This document shows positions 45,024-54,186 of a stretch of DNA of 64,000 nt, one piece after another. Made by a program: the position numbers and the translations under genes. Source of the DNA: Puerhibacterium puerhi. Lineage in GTDB: Bacteria > Actinomycetota > Actinomycetes > Actinomycetales > Cellulomonadaceae. The DNA is taken from assembly GCF_009846865.1 (NCBI RefSeq), contig NZ_WUWN01000011.1, positions 41,322-105,321 on the forward strand, written 5' to 3'. The notes under the pieces are model-generated. The model worked only from the letters and a program-made list of their open reading frames with translations, ran no database searches and was not told where the DNA came from. Position 1 is the stretch's first letter, and each line of letters opens with the position of its first letter.

Positions 45024-47747
45024 GTGACCACCACCGCGCCATCCCGTGCCGGCGGCGACGCGCCGGCGCGTCCCCGCCTGCTGCTCATCGACGGGCACTC
45101 CATGGCCTACCGCGCGTTCTTCGCGCTGCCAGACACCATGGCGACCACGTCGGGCCAGATCACGAACGCCGTGTACGGCTTCACGTCGATGCTCACCAAG
45201 CTCCTGGGCGACGAGCAGCCCACCCACCTGGCGGTGGCGTTCGACGTGTCGCGCCGCTCGTTCCGCACCGAGCGGTACAGCGAGTACAAGGGGACGCGCA
45301 ACGAGACCCCGCAGGCCTTCCGCGGCCAGGTGCCGCTGATCAAGGAGGTGCTCGAGGCGCTGCGCGTGCCGACCCTCGAGCGCGAGGGCTTCGAGGCGGA
45401 CGACATCATCGCGACGCTGGCCGGGCAGGCCTCCGCCGTCGGCATGGAGGTCCTCGTCTGCTCCGGCGACCGCGACTCGCTGCAGCTCGTCGACGCCGAC
45501 GTGACGCTGCTGTACCCGGTCCGGGGCGTGTCGGAGATGACGCGCATGACGCCGGAGGCGGTGCAGGAGAAGTACGGCGTGCCGCCCGAGCGCTACCCCG
45601 ACGTCGCCGCGCTGGTGGGCGAGACGAGCGACAACCTGCCCGGCGTGCCGGGGGTGGGGCCGAAGACCGCGGCGAAGTGGATCACCCAGTACGGCGGGCT
45701 GGACGCCCTGCTGGAGCACGTCGGCGAGCTCAAGGGCAAGGCGGGGGAGAACCTGCGCGCGGCGGTCGACCAGGTGCGGCTCAACCGCGAGCTCAACGCG
45801 CTGCTGCGCGACGTCGAGCTGCCGTTCGGCCCGGACGACCTGGCGCTGCACGGCTTCGACCGCGAGGCCGTGCACCGCGTGTCCGACACCCTGCAGTTCG
45901 GCGCGCTGCGCGACCGCCTGCTGGCCGTGGACCCCGCGGCGGACGAGGCGGCGGCGGCGCCCGGCGCCGACACCGGGTTCGACCTCGAGCTCGCGACGCC
46001 GCCGGCCGGCGGGCTGGCCGGCTGGCTCGCGGAGCGGGCGGGCGTCACCGTCGGCCTCGACGTCTCCGGCCGGGGCACGCCCACCGCCGGGGACGCCTGG
46101 GGGGTGGCGCTCGCCGACGGGCGCGGGCACGCGGTGGCCTACGACCTCGCCGGGATGGACCCTGCCGACGAGAAGGCGCTCGGCGACTGGCTCGCCGACG
46201 CGGACGCCCCCAAGGTGCTGCACGGGGCCAAGACCGCCTGGCACGCCCTGGCCGCGCGCGGGCTGCGGCTGGCCGGGGTGGTGTTCGACACGGAGCTGGC
46301 CGCCTACCTCTGCTACCCCGACCAGCGGGGCTACGACCTCGGAGACCTCGTGGCCCGCCACCTCGGCCGCGAGCTGCGCGTCGAGGACGACGGCGCCGCG
46401 CAGGGTGCGCTGGACCTCGACCTGGACGACGACGGCGGCCAGGACGCGCGCCAGGCCACGCGGGCGGCGGCCGTCGTGGAGCTGGCCGACGCCCTGGCGG
46501 GCCAGCTCGACGACCGCGGCGCGCGTCACCTGCTGACGGACGTCGAGCTGCCGCTCGCGGACGTGCTGGCGCGCATGGAGGCCACGGGCATCGCCGCGGA
46601 CGTCGCCTACCTGCGCGAGCTCGAGGACCACTTCGCCGACCTGGTGGCCACCGCCGCCGACGAGGCCTACGCCGCCATCGGCCGCGAGGTCAACCTCGGC
46701 AGCCCCAAGCAGCTGCAGGAGGTGCTCTTCGACCAGCTCGGCATGCCCAAGACGAAGAAGACGAAGACGGGCTACACCACCGATGCCTCGGCGCTCGCGG
46801 AGCTCTTCGTCAAGACGGGCCACCCGTTCCTCGAGCACCTGCTGGCGCACCGCGACGCCAGCAAGCTGCGCTCGACCGTCGAGGGCCTGCTCAAGTCGGT
46901 CGCCGACGACGGGCGCATCCACACGACGTTCCAGCAGACGATCGCCGCGACCGGCCGGCTGTCCTCGACCGACCCCAACCTGCAGAACATCCCGATCCGC
47001 ACGGAGGCGGGCCGCCGCATCCGCCGGGCGTTCGCGGTGGGCGACGGGTACGAGACGCTGCTGACCGCCGACTACTCGCAGATCGAGATGCGCATCATGG
47101 CGCACCTGTCGCAGGACGCCGGGCTCATCGAGGCGTTCCGCACCGGCGAGGACCTGCACCGGTACGTGGGCTCGCGGGTGTTCGACGTGGCGCCGGCGGA
47201 CGTGACGCCCGAGATGCGGTCCAAGGTCAAGGCGATGAGCTACGGGCTGGCGTACGGCCTGTCCGCGTTCGGCCTGTCGCAGCAGCTGAGCATCGCCACG
47301 AGCGAGGCGCAGACGCTCATGGACGACTACTTCACGCGCTTCGGCGGGGTGCGCGAGTACCTCGACGGCGTCGTGGAGGAGGCGCGGGCCACCGGCTTCA
47401 CCGCCACCATCCTCGGGCGCCGTCGCTACCTGCCCGACCTCACCAGCGACAACCGCCAGCGCCGCCAGATGGCCGAGCGGATGGCGCTCAACGCCCCGAT
47501 CCAGGGCAGCGCGGCGGACATCATCAAGCTCGCCATGCTGCGCGTGCAGGCCGAGCTGGAGCGCCGCGGCCTGCGCTCGCGCCTGCTGCTGCAGGTGCAC
47601 GACGAGCTCGTCGTCGAGGTGGCGCCGGGGGAGCGGGACGAGGCCGAGGACGTGCTGCGCACGCAGATGGGCTCCGCGTTCGCCCTCGACGTGCCGCTCG
47701 ACGTCTCCGTCGGCACGGGCGCGACCTGGCACGACGCGGGGCACTGA
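45024..47747 (+). CDS. polA: DNA polymerase I
   Basis: Fills gaps and removes RNA primers in replication and repair. The 907-residue protein has an N-terminal 5'-3' exonuclease (LLLIDGHSMAYRAFF, CSGDRDSLQLV, GVPGVGPKTAAKW), a middle 3'-5' exonuclease-like domain, and the A-family polymerase. The latter shows SSTDPNLQNIPIR, ADYSQIEMRIMAHLS and LQVHDELVVE. The middle domain lacks the metal-binding DxE motif (GLDVSGRGTPTAG instead), so proofreading should be absent. GTG 45024 is 7 nt after TAGGTT (45011-45016), suggesting a leaderless message. A very long terminator palindrome follows. Confidence 0.97.
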   Translation: MTTTAPSRAGGDAPARPRLLLIDGHSMAYRAFFALPDTMATTSGQITNAVYGFTSMLTKLLGDEQPTHLAVAFDVSRRSFRTERYSEYKGTRNETPQAFRGQVPLIKEVLEALRVPTLEREGFEADDIIATLAGQASAVGMEVLVCSGDRDSLQLVDADVTLLYPVRGVSEMTRMTPEAVQEKYGVPPERYPDVAALVGETSDNLPGVPGVGPKTAAKWITQYGGLDALLEHVGELKGKAGENLRAAVDQVRLNRELNALLRDVELPFGPDDLALHGFDREAVHRVSDTLQFGALRDRLLAVDPAADEAAAAPGADTGFDLELATPPAGGLAGWLAERAGVTVGLDVSGRGTPTAGDAWGVALADGRGHAVAYDLAGMDPADEKALGDWLADADAPKVLHGAKTAWHALAARGLRLAGVVFDTELAAYLCYPDQRGYDLGDLVARHLGRELRVEDDGAAQGALDLDLDDDGGQDARQATRAAAVVELADALAGQLDDRGARHLLTDVELPLADVLARMEATGIAADVAYLRELEDHFADLVATAADEAYAAIGREVNLGSPKQLQEVLFDQLGMPKTKKTKTGYTTDASALAELFVKTGHPFLEHLLAHRDASKLRSTVEGLLKSVADDGRIHTTFQQTIAATGRLSSTDPNLQNIPIRTEAGRRIRRAFAVGDGYETLLTADYSQIEMRIMAHLSQDAGLIEAFRTGEDLHRYVGSRVFDVAPADVTPEMRSKVKAMSYGLAYGLSAFGLSQQLSIATSEAQTLMDDYFTRFGGVREYLDGVVEEARATGFTATILGRRRYLPDLTSDNRQRRQMAERMALNAPIQGSAADIIKLAMLRVQAELERRGLRSRLLLQVHDELVVEVAPGERDEAEDVLRTQMGSAFALDVPLDVSVGTGATWHDAGH

Positions 47748-47758
47748 CCCGCCGACGG

Positions 47759-47820
47759 CCGGCACGGGACGCCGCGGGGCCCGGACCGGACGGTCCGGGC
47801 CCCGCGGCGTCCCGTGCCGG
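47759..47820. terminator. 29-bp perfect palindrome, bidirectional terminator
   Basis: A perfect 29-bp inverted repeat (47759-47787 and 47792-47820) with a 4-nt loop, lying between the convergent polA and F420-oxidoreductase genes and ending 8 bp from the latter's stop. It has no T-run on either side but is by far the strongest hairpin in the window. It should stop transcription from both directions. Confidence 0.8.
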
Positions 47821-47827
47821 CGGCGCC

Positions 47828-48790
47828 TCAGAGCGCGCGCCGCCCCTCCCGCCGCGGGCCGGCGGCCACGGCGAGGAACCGCTCCTGCCCCTCGTCCCCG
47901 ACCTGCACGATCGCCAGGTCGGTGAACCCGGCCTCGAGGAACGGCCGGGCGCTCTCGGCCAGCTCGTCGAGGTCCGGGCCGCACGCGATGGACTCCGCGA
48001 CGTCCTCGGGGCGCACGAACTGGGTGGCCGCGTGGAAGCCCGCGGGCGTCGGCAGGTCGGCGTTGACGTGCCAGCCGCCGGCGAACCAGCGGAACTGCTC
48101 GTGCGCCCGCTGCACCGCGGCGTCCTTGTCCGGGTCCCAGCACACCGGCAGCTGGCCGATCACGCGCGAGGGCCCGTCGTGCTTCTGCGACCACTGCCTG
48201 ACGATGTCGGGGTCCGGCACGGTCGTGACGAGGTGGTCGCCCAGCGGCGCGAACCGCTCGATCGAGCGCGCCCCCGAGACCGCCACGCCGAGCGGCACGC
48301 CGTCGTCGGGGGCGTCCCAGATCCGCGCGGAGTCGACGCGGAAGTACTCGCCCTCCCAGGTGACGAGCTCGCCGGTGTGCAGCTCGCGGATGATCTCGAT
48401 GGCCTCGGCGAGCATCTCGTGGCGCACGGCGACGCTCGGCCAGCCCTCGCCGACCACGTGCTCGTTGAGGTTCTCCCCGGCGCCGAGGCCCAGGGTGAAC
48501 CGGCCCTCGGAGAGCAGCTGCAGCGTGGCCGCCTGCTGCGCCACGACGGCGGGGTGGTAGCGCATGGTCGGGCACGTCACGTACGTCATGAGCTCGGCGC
48601 GCGAGGTCGCCTGGGCGACAGCGCCCAGCGTCACCCACGCGTTCGGGGCGTGGCCCTGCTCGGTGATCCACGGGCTGTAGTGGTCGCTCGAGACCAGGAG
48701 GTCGAAGCCGACGTCCTCCGCGGCCTGCGCGTACCGCACCAGGTCGCGGGGAGCGCTCTGCTCGGTCATGAGCGTGTAGCCGATGCGCAC
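47828..48790 (-). CDS. F420-type LLM-class oxidoreductase
   Basis: A 320-residue luciferase-like TIM-barrel flavin/F420-dependent oxidoreductase, closest in pattern to the TIGR03557 group related to F420-dependent glucose-6-phosphate dehydrogenase. Landmarks are a substrate/cofactor-side SSDHYSPW, LMTYVTCPTMRYHPAVVAQ and LGLGAGENLNEH, and the typical VAVSGARSIERFA. The start is GTG 48790 (VRIGYTLM) with AGGAGCT upstream. Substrate unknown. Confidence 0.88.
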   Translation of the reverse strand: MRIGYTLMTEQSAPRDLVRYAQAAEDVGFDLLVSSDHYSPWITEQGHAPNAWVTLGAVAQATSRAELMTYVTCPTMRYHPAVVAQQAATLQLLSEGRFTLGLGAGENLNEHVVGEGWPSVAVRHEMLAEAIEIIRELHTGELVTWEGEYFRVDSARIWDAPDDGVPLGVAVSGARSIERFAPLGDHLVTTVPDPDIVRQWSQKHDGPSRVIGQLPVCWDPDKDAAVQRAHEQFRWFAGGWHVNADLPTPAGFHAATQFVRPEDVAESIACGPDLDELAESARPFLEAGFTDLAIVQVGDEGQERFLAVAAGPRREGRRAL

Positions 48791-48877
48791 GGTGAAAGCT
48801 CCTGCTCGTCGGGGACGGGTGGTGCCCACGACGCTAGGCAGGGCGTCCGGTGCTCGCAGCGGGGCGGACGCCGTGGC

Positions 48878-49696
48878 TCAGTCCTTCGTCGCGACGAACA
48901 CCGCCGTGCCCGGCAGCAGGCGCCCGCGCTCGGGGCCCCAGCCGCCCCAGACCTGGTCGTTCCACGCCGGCCACTCCGGCTCGACGACGTCGCGCAGCCG
49001 CAGGCCGGCGGCGACGACGTCGCGCACGTGGTCGCCGAGGGTGCGGTGGTACTCGGCGTAGAGCACGGCGCCGTCGGCGGCCTGCTCGACGTAGGGGCGG
49101 CGGTCGAAGTACGAGCGGACGGCGGTCAGCCCGCGCGCCGTGGGGTCGTCCGGGAACGCCCAGCGCAGCGGGTGCGTCACCGCGAACGCCCAGCGGCCGC
49201 CGGGGCGCAGCACCCTTGCGGCCTCGGCGTGCACCCGGTGGGCGTCGGGCACGAACGGGATCGCGCCGAACGAGGTGAAGACGACGTCGAACGACGCGTC
49301 GGCGAAGGGCAGGGCGCGGGCGTCCGCCTGCACGGCGGGCACCCGCACGCCGGTGGCGGCGTCGAGGCGGGCCGCCTGCGCGAGCATCCCTCCCGAGACG
49401 TCGGTGGCGACGACGGCGGCGCCGCGGGTCGCGAGCCAGCGCGCGCACTGGGCGGCGCCGGCCCCGACCTCCAGCACGCGCGCGCCGTCGACGTCGCCCA
49501 GCAGCCCGGCCTCGGCCTCCGTCAGGCCCTCGGGGCCCCAGCGGAAGCCGGCGTCGCCGAGGAAGTCGCGGTGGTCGTCCAGGTACTCGGCGGCGTTGGC
49601 GTCCCACCAGCGGCGCCCGGCGCCGCCGCCCGCGTCGTCGGGCACGTCGCGGTACCCGACGGAGTGGACCTCGTCCGGGGAGATGGCGTCGCTCAC
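48878..49696 (-). CDS. class I SAM-dependent methyltransferase
   Basis: A 272-residue methyltransferase. Motif I is RVLEVGAGAAQCARWLATRG, followed by VVATDVSGGMLAQA, the motif IV-like FDVVFTSFGAIPFV and RVLRPGGRWAFAVTHPL. This is the UbiE/type 11 fold used on many small molecules. Start is placed at GTG 49696, which lies 7 nt after a CAGGAT -10-like box (minus strand, 49704-49709); ATG 49705 would add three residues. Substrate unknown. Confidence 0.86.
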   Translation of the reverse strand: MSDAISPDEVHSVGYRDVPDDAGGGAGRRWWDANAAEYLDDHRDFLGDAGFRWGPEGLTEAEAGLLGDVDGARVLEVGAGAAQCARWLATRGAAVVATDVSGGMLAQAARLDAATGVRVPAVQADARALPFADASFDVVFTSFGAIPFVPDAHRVHAEAARVLRPGGRWAFAVTHPLRWAFPDDPTARGLTAVRSYFDRRPYVEQAADGAVLYAEYHRTLGDHVRDVVAAGLRLRDVVEPEWPAWNDQVWGGWGPERGRLLPGTAVFVATKD

Positions 49697-49814
49697 GGGG
49701 ACCATCCTGCCGGTCCGGGGCGGATCGGCGCGCCTGTCCTGCGCAGTCGCCCGTGCCGGTTCCGTGTCGGCCTCTGCCCCGGTCCGCCGCCGCGCGCGGG
49801 CGCCCGGCGGCGCG

Positions 49815-49844
49815 TTGACCCTCCCGACTGGCCACCGCTAAGAT
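49815..49844 (+). promoter_or_regulatory. SigA-type promoter of rpsA
   Basis: TTGACC (49815-49820) and TAAGAT (49839-49844) are separated by 18 bp, the clearest housekeeping promoter in the window. Transcription would begin near 49851, leaving a leader of about 124 nt before the rpsA ATG. The leader ends in GGAGC before the start. The methyltransferase promoter lies on the other strand about 110 bp away. Confidence 0.75.
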
Positions 49845-49974
49845 CGCATGCGGTGCAGTGCGCCCGTCAGCGGTTCCCTCGGCGGGTCGTCGATCAGGTC
49901 CGGCGGGCAGGTGCGCGAGCCACCACAGTCCCTGTCCGCTCGACTCAACCTGTCCGCATCGGAGCTTTCACTTC

Positions 49975-51435
49975 ATGACCATCTCCACCACGAAGTCCGC
50001 GCCCCAGGTCGCCGTCAACGACATCGGCACCGAGGACGACTTCCTTGCCGCCGTCGACGCCACCATCAAGTACTTCAACGACGGTGACATCGTCGAGGGC
50101 ACGATCGTCAAGGTCGACCGCGATGAGGTCCTCCTCGACATCGGCTACAAGACCGAGGGTGTCATCCCCTCGCGCGAGCTTTCCATCAAGCACGACGTCG
50201 ACCCCGGCGAGGTTGTCGCCGTCGGTGACGCCGTCGAGGCCCTGGTCCTCCAGAAGGAGGACAAGGAGGGTCGCCTGATCCTGTCCAAGAAGCGCGCCCA
50301 GTACGAGCGCGCCTGGGGCACGATCGAGAAGATCAAGGAGGAGGACGGCGTCGTCACCGGCACCGTCATCGAGGTCGTCAAGGGTGGCCTCATCCTCGAC
50401 ATCGGCCTGCGCGGCTTCCTGCCCGCCTCGCTCGTGGAGATGCGTCGTGTCCGCGACCTCCAGCCGTACGTCGGCCGGGAGATCGAGGCCAAGATCATCG
50501 AGCTCGACAAGAACCGCAACAACGTCGTGCTCTCGCGCCGTGCCTGGCTCGAGCAGACGCAGTCCGAGGTGCGCTCGACCTTCCTGCAGACCCTGCAGAA
50601 GGGCCAGGTCCGCACCGGTGTGGTCTCGTCGATCGTCAACTTCGGTGCGTTCGTGGACCTCGGCGGCGTCGACGGTCTGGTGCACGTCTCCGAGCTGTCC
50701 TGGAAGCACATCGACCACCCGTCCGAGGTCGTCGAGGTGGGCCAGGAGGTCACCGTCGAGGTGCTCGACGTCGACTTCGACCGCGAGCGCGTCTCGCTGT
50801 CGCTGAAGGCGACGCAGGAGGACCCCTGGCAGACCTTCGCCCGCACCCACGCCATCGGTCAGGTCGTGCCGGGCAAGGTCACCAAGCTCGTCCCGTTCGG
50901 CGCGTTCGTCCGCGTCGAGGACGGCATCGAGGGCCTCGTGCACATCTCGGAGCTGGCGCAGCGTCACGTCGAGCTGCCCGAGCAGGTCGTCACGGTGGGT
51001 CAGGAGGTGTTCGTCAAGGTCATCGACATCGACCTGGAGCGCCGCCGCATCTCGCTGTCGCTCAAGCAGGCCAACGAGGGCATGGACCCCGAGTCGGAGG
51101 ACTTCGACCCCGCGCTGTACGGCATGGCGGCCGAGTACGACGAGAACGGCGAGTACAAGTACCCCGAGGGCTTCGACCCGGAGACCAACGAGTGGCTCGA
51201 GGGCTACGAGGCGCAGCGCGAGGCCTGGGAGGCGGAGTACGCCAAGGCCCACGCCCGCTGGGAGGCCCACCGCGAGCAGGTGCGCTCGGCCCAGGCGGCC
51301 GACGCCGAGGCCTCGGGCGACGCGCCGGCCGCGTCGGCGTCGACCTACTCCTCGGCTCCGGCCCAGGAGGCCACGGGCACGCTCGCGTCGGACGAGGCTC
51401 TCGCCGCCCTGCGCGAGAAGCTCACCGGCAACTGA
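49975..51435 (+). CDS. rpsA: 30S ribosomal protein S1
   Basis: Binds mRNA on the 30S subunit. The 486-residue protein has four S1 RNA-binding domains. They begin near DIVEGTIVKVDRDEVLLDIG (about residue 36), GVVTGTVIEVVKGGLILDIG (about 123), GQVRTGVVSSIVNFGAFVDL (about 208) and GQVVPGKVTKLVPFGAFV (about 293). A Glu/Ala-rich disordered tail of ~110 residues follows. Four domains is the usual actinobacterial count. Codon choice is biased towards highly expressed codons (e.g. AAG, ATC, GGT appears more often than in neighbours). Its leadered promoter is unlike the leaderless neighbours. Confidence 0.97.
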   Translation: MTISTTKSAPQVAVNDIGTEDDFLAAVDATIKYFNDGDIVEGTIVKVDRDEVLLDIGYKTEGVIPSRELSIKHDVDPGEVVAVGDAVEALVLQKEDKEGRLILSKKRAQYERAWGTIEKIKEEDGVVTGTVIEVVKGGLILDIGLRGFLPASLVEMRRVRDLQPYVGREIEAKIIELDKNRNNVVLSRRAWLEQTQSEVRSTFLQTLQKGQVRTGVVSSIVNFGAFVDLGGVDGLVHVSELSWKHIDHPSEVVEVGQEVTVEVLDVDFDRERVSLSLKATQEDPWQTFARTHAIGQVVPGKVTKLVPFGAFVRVEDGIEGLVHISELAQRHVELPEQVVTVGQEVFVKVIDIDLERRRISLSLKQANEGMDPESEDFDPALYGMAAEYDENGEYKYPEGFDPETNEWLEGYEAQREAWEAEYAKAHARWEAHREQVRSAQAADAEASGDAPAASASTYSSAPAQEATGTLASDEALAALREKLTGN

Positions 51436-51480
51436 GTCACGGCTGGTCGCTGACGCCGGCCGCGTCCGGCGCCGCACCAC

Positions 51481-51514
51481 GGAGGCCCGTCACCCGCGAG
51501 GGTGGCGGGCCTCC
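51481..51514 (+). terminator. rpsA terminator hairpin
   Basis: A 15-bp stem (51481-51495 and 51500-51514) with one T-G wobble and a GCGA tetraloop, 45 bp after the rpsA stop. It is followed by GTCGTCGTCC. Good candidate for an intrinsic-type terminator in GC-rich DNA. Confidence 0.7.
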
Positions 51515-51600
51515 GTCGTCGTCCGGGCGCGGGGCCCGCACGCGGCCGCCGGAGCGGCCCGCACGCGGCCGGGCCCGGGGCGCGCCCGTAGGGTGACGGC

Positions 51601-52152
51601 ATGGCCTGGCAGACCCGCTCGTCGCGCACCGTGTACGCCAACCCCTGGATCAGCGTCCGCGAGGACGCCGTGGTGACGCCCGACGGCGCGGACGGCGTCT
51701 ACGGCGTCGTGGAGGTCCGCCACCCGGCGGTGTTCGTCGTGGCGCTCGACGACGCGGACCGCGTCCTGCTGGTCGAGGTCGACCGGTACACGGTCGGGCG
51801 CTCGTGGGAGGTCGTGGCCGGCGGCAGCGACGGCGAGGACCCGCTCGCGGCCGCGCAGCGCGAGCTGCGCGAGGAGGCCGGGCTGGAGGCCGACGACTGG
51901 GCCGAGGTGGGACGCATGGACGCGCTCAACGGCATCTGCGTCGCGCCCGAGCACGTGTTCCTCGCCCGCGGGGTGCGACCCGCCGTCGGCGGGCCCGAGC
52001 TCGCGCGCACCCAGCAGGAGGAGGGCATCGGCGCCACGCGCTGGGTGCCGTTCGCCGACGTGGTGGCCATGCTCGCCGGCGGCCGGCTCCGCGACGGCGA
52101 GACGGTCGCCGCGCTGGCGTTCGCCGCGGCGCACCTCGGCCGCCTCGCCTGA
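51601..52152 (+). CDS. NUDIX hydrolase (ADP-ribose pyrophosphatase-like)
   Basis: A 183-residue NUDIX enzyme. The Nudix box reads GGSDGEDPLAAAQRELREEA followed by GL, matching the GX5EX7REUXEEXGU pattern closely. The N-terminal strand region (WISVREDAVVTPDG... VLLVEVDRYTVGRSWEVVAG) and the later VAPEHVFLARGV resemble ADP-ribose pyrophosphatases, but the substrate is not proven. The ATG at 51601 lies 6 nt after TAGGGT (51589-51594), so it is probably leaderless. Confidence 0.9.
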   Translation: MAWQTRSSRTVYANPWISVREDAVVTPDGADGVYGVVEVRHPAVFVVALDDADRVLLVEVDRYTVGRSWEVVAGGSDGEDPLAAAQRELREEAGLEADDWAEVGRMDALNGICVAPEHVFLARGVRPAVGGPELARTQQEEGIGATRWVPFADVVAMLAGGRLRDGETVAALAFAAAHLGRLA

Positions 52153-52156
52153 GCCG

Positions 52157-52187
52157 CCCGGGCGCCCGCCGGGCGGGCGGCCCGGGT
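52157..52187. terminator. GC hairpin between NUDIX and ABC genes
   Basis: Complementary GC-rich arms (core CCCGGGC with GCCCGGG, and GCCCGCC with GGCGGGC) form a bulged hairpin in the 54-bp gap between two convergent genes. Likely bidirectional terminator. Confidence 0.5.
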
Positions 52188-52206
52188 GCGGCGGGGCCGC
52201 CGGTCG

Positions 52207-54099
52207 TCAGGCGGCCGGGGCCGGCTCCGCCGGGGCGAACTGCGTGCGGTAGAGCTCGGCGTACAGGCCGCTGGCCTGGAGCAGCTCCAGGTGCGTGCCC
52301 TGCTCGACGACGCGGCCCTGCTCGAGCACCACGATGAGGTCCGCCTCGCGCACCGTCGACAGGCGGTGGGCGATCACGAGGGACGTGCGGCCGACCAGCG
52401 CCTCGTCGAGGGCGGCCTGCACCGCGACCTCCGACTCGGAGTCCAGGTGTGCCGTCGCCTCGTCGAGCACGACGACGTCGGGCGCCTTGAGCAGCAGCCG
52501 GGCGATGGCCAGGCGCTGCCGCTCGCCGCCCGACAGCCGGTAGCCGCGGTCGCCGACGACGGTCTCGACGCCGTCCGGGAGCCGCTCGACGAGGTCCCAG
52601 ATCCGGGCGGCGCGCAGCGCCGCCTCGAGGTCGGCGTCGGTCGCGTCCGGCCGGGCGTAGCGCAGGTTCTCGGCGATGGTGTCGTGGAACAGGTGCGCCT
52701 CCTGGGAGACCACCCCCACCGTGGCGCGCAGCGAGTCGAGCGTGACGTCGCGCAGGTCGGCGCCGGCGATGCGCACCGCGCCGGCGGTCGGGTCGTACAT
52801 GCGCGACACGAGCTGCGAGACCGTCGTCTTGCCGGCGCCGGACGGGCCGACGAGCGCGACCATCGCGCCGGCCGGCACGCTGAACGACACGTCGCGCAGC
52901 GTGTCCCCGGTGGGGTCGGTGCGCAGGGCGGCGACCGACTCGAGCGAGGCGAGCGACACCTCGTCGGCGCTCGGGTAGCGGAAGGTCACGCCGTCGAGCT
53001 CCACGCCCGCGCCGCGGGTCGCGACGGCGGTGCGCAGGTCGGCGGCGTCGGGCTTCTGCGCGACGGAGGGCACGAGGTCGAGCACCTCGAGCACCCTCTC
53101 GAAGCTCACCAGCGCGGTCATGACGTCGACCTGCACGTTGCTCATCGCGGTCAGCGGGCCGTACAGGCGGCCGAGGTAGGCGGTGAGCGCGACGACGACG
53201 CCCACGGTCAGCTCGCCCGCGACCGCCTGCAGGCCGCCGAGCCCGTACACCGCGGCGATCGCGACCGAGGCGAGCGTCGTGAGGCCGACGCGGAACCAGG
53301 TGCTCACCAGGGCGCGCCGCACGCCCAGGTCGCGCAGCCGGCGCACCTGCTCGCCGTACCGGGCGTTCTCGCGCTCGGGGTCGCCGAACACCTTCGCCAG
53401 GTGCGCCCCCGCGACGTTGAACCGCTCGTTCATGAGCTGGCCGGCCTCGGCGTTGAGCTCGTAGCCCTCGCGGGTCATGGTGGCCAGGCGCCGCCCGAAC
53501 CAGCGGGCCGGCAGCACGAAGAGCGGCACGAGCACGAGGGCCAGCGTGGTGAGCTGCCAGGACATCGCGAGCATCGCGGCCAGCGTGAAGACGATCGTCA
53601 GGCCGTTGGAGACCACCGTCTGCAGGGTGGAGGTGAACGCCTGCTGGGCGCCCAGCACGTCGCCGTTGAGCCGCTGGACGAGCGCGCCGGTGCGCGTGCG
53701 GGAGAAGAACGCGAGCGGCATGCGCTGCACGTGGTCGAAGACGGCGGTGCGCAGGTCGAGGATGAGCCCCTCGCCGACGTGCGAGGAGACCCAGCGCTCG
53801 GCGACGGCCAGGCCGGCGGAGACGAGGGCCAGGACCGCCGCGCCGGAGGCGAGCAGCACGATCAGGCCGCGGTCGCCGGCCGCGATGCCGTCGTCGATGA
53901 GGTGGCGGAACAGCAGCGGCGTGGCCGCGCCGGCGGCGGCGTCGAGCGCCAGCAGCAGCAGGAACACGGCCAGCCGGCCGCGGTAGGGGCGGGCGAACGA
54001 CAGCACCCGGCGCAGCGTGCGGCGCGCGATCCGGTGCTCGGTCACCGAGGAGTCCTGGGTGAAGGACCGCATCCCGTGGCCAGGGTGGGGCATGCTCAC
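52207..54099 (-). CDS. ABC exporter half-transporter, homodimer type
   Basis: A 630-residue ABC exporter: six membrane segments (about residues 40-330) followed by an NBD. All NBD motifs are canonical: Walker [10 protein letters not shown], signature [13 protein letters not shown], Walker B VVVLDEAT and switch IAHRLST. It should therefore work as a homodimer, unlike the pair at 23.5-27.3 kb. A multidrug or lipid exporter by family, substrate unknown. The GTG at 54099 has GGAGG 5 nt upstream; ATG 54093 is an alternative 6 bp inside. It is divergent from the MarR gene, which likely regulates it. Confidence 0.92.
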   Translation of the reverse strand: MSMPHPGHGMRSFTQDSSVTEHRIARRTLRRVLSFARPYRGRLAVFLLLLALDAAAGAATPLLFRHLIDDGIAAGDRGLIVLLASGAAVLALVSAGLAVAERWVSSHVGEGLILDLRTAVFDHVQRMPLAFFSRTRTGALVQRLNGDVLGAQQAFTSTLQTVVSNGLTIVFTLAAMLAMSWQLTTLALVLVPLFVLPARWFGRRLATMTREGYELNAEAGQLMNERFNVAGAHLAKVFGDPERENARYGEQVRRLRDLGVRRALVSTWFRVGLTTLASVAIAAVYGLGGLQAVAGELTVGVVVALTAYLGRLYGPLTAMSNVQVDVMTALVSFERVLEVLDLVPSVAQKPDAADLRTAVATRGAGVELDGVTFRYPSADEVSLASLESVAALRTDPTGDTLRDVSFSVPAGAMVALVGPSGAGKTTVSQLVSRMYDPTAGAVRIAGADLRDVTLDSLRATVGVVSQEAHLFHDTIAENLRYARPDATDADLEAALRAARIWDLVERLPDGVETVVGDRGYRLSGGERQRLAIARLLLKAPDVVVLDEATAHLDSESEVAVQAALDEALVGRTSLVIAHRLSTVREADLIVVLEQGRVVEQGTHLELLQASGLYAELYRTQFAPAEPAPAA

Positions 54100-54137
54100 G
54101 GTCGCCTCCAGGGGTTCGGGGACACGAGCAGATGCTG

Positions 54138-54180
54138 AGCATACCTCACTATGTGTGTGGCTCTCCAGATCGGCTACGCT
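54138..54180. promoter_or_regulatory. divergent promoter region between MarR and ABC genes
   Basis: The MarR gene has TACGCT at 54175-54180, 6 nt before its GTG. On the minus strand TATGCT (54138-54143) can serve as the ABC -10 box. Between them is a small inverted repeat CATA-N6-TATG (54140-54153) in a stretch that is AT-richer than its surroundings, a plausible operator for the MarR protein. Binding has not been shown. Confidence 0.5.
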
Positions 54181-54186
54181 GGCCGC

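Noticed and set aside
43635..48671. Long minus-strand open frame opposite polA and neighbours
   Set aside because: Antisense to PolA with its exonuclease and polymerase motifs; only its distal part overlaps the F420 gene, and in another frame.
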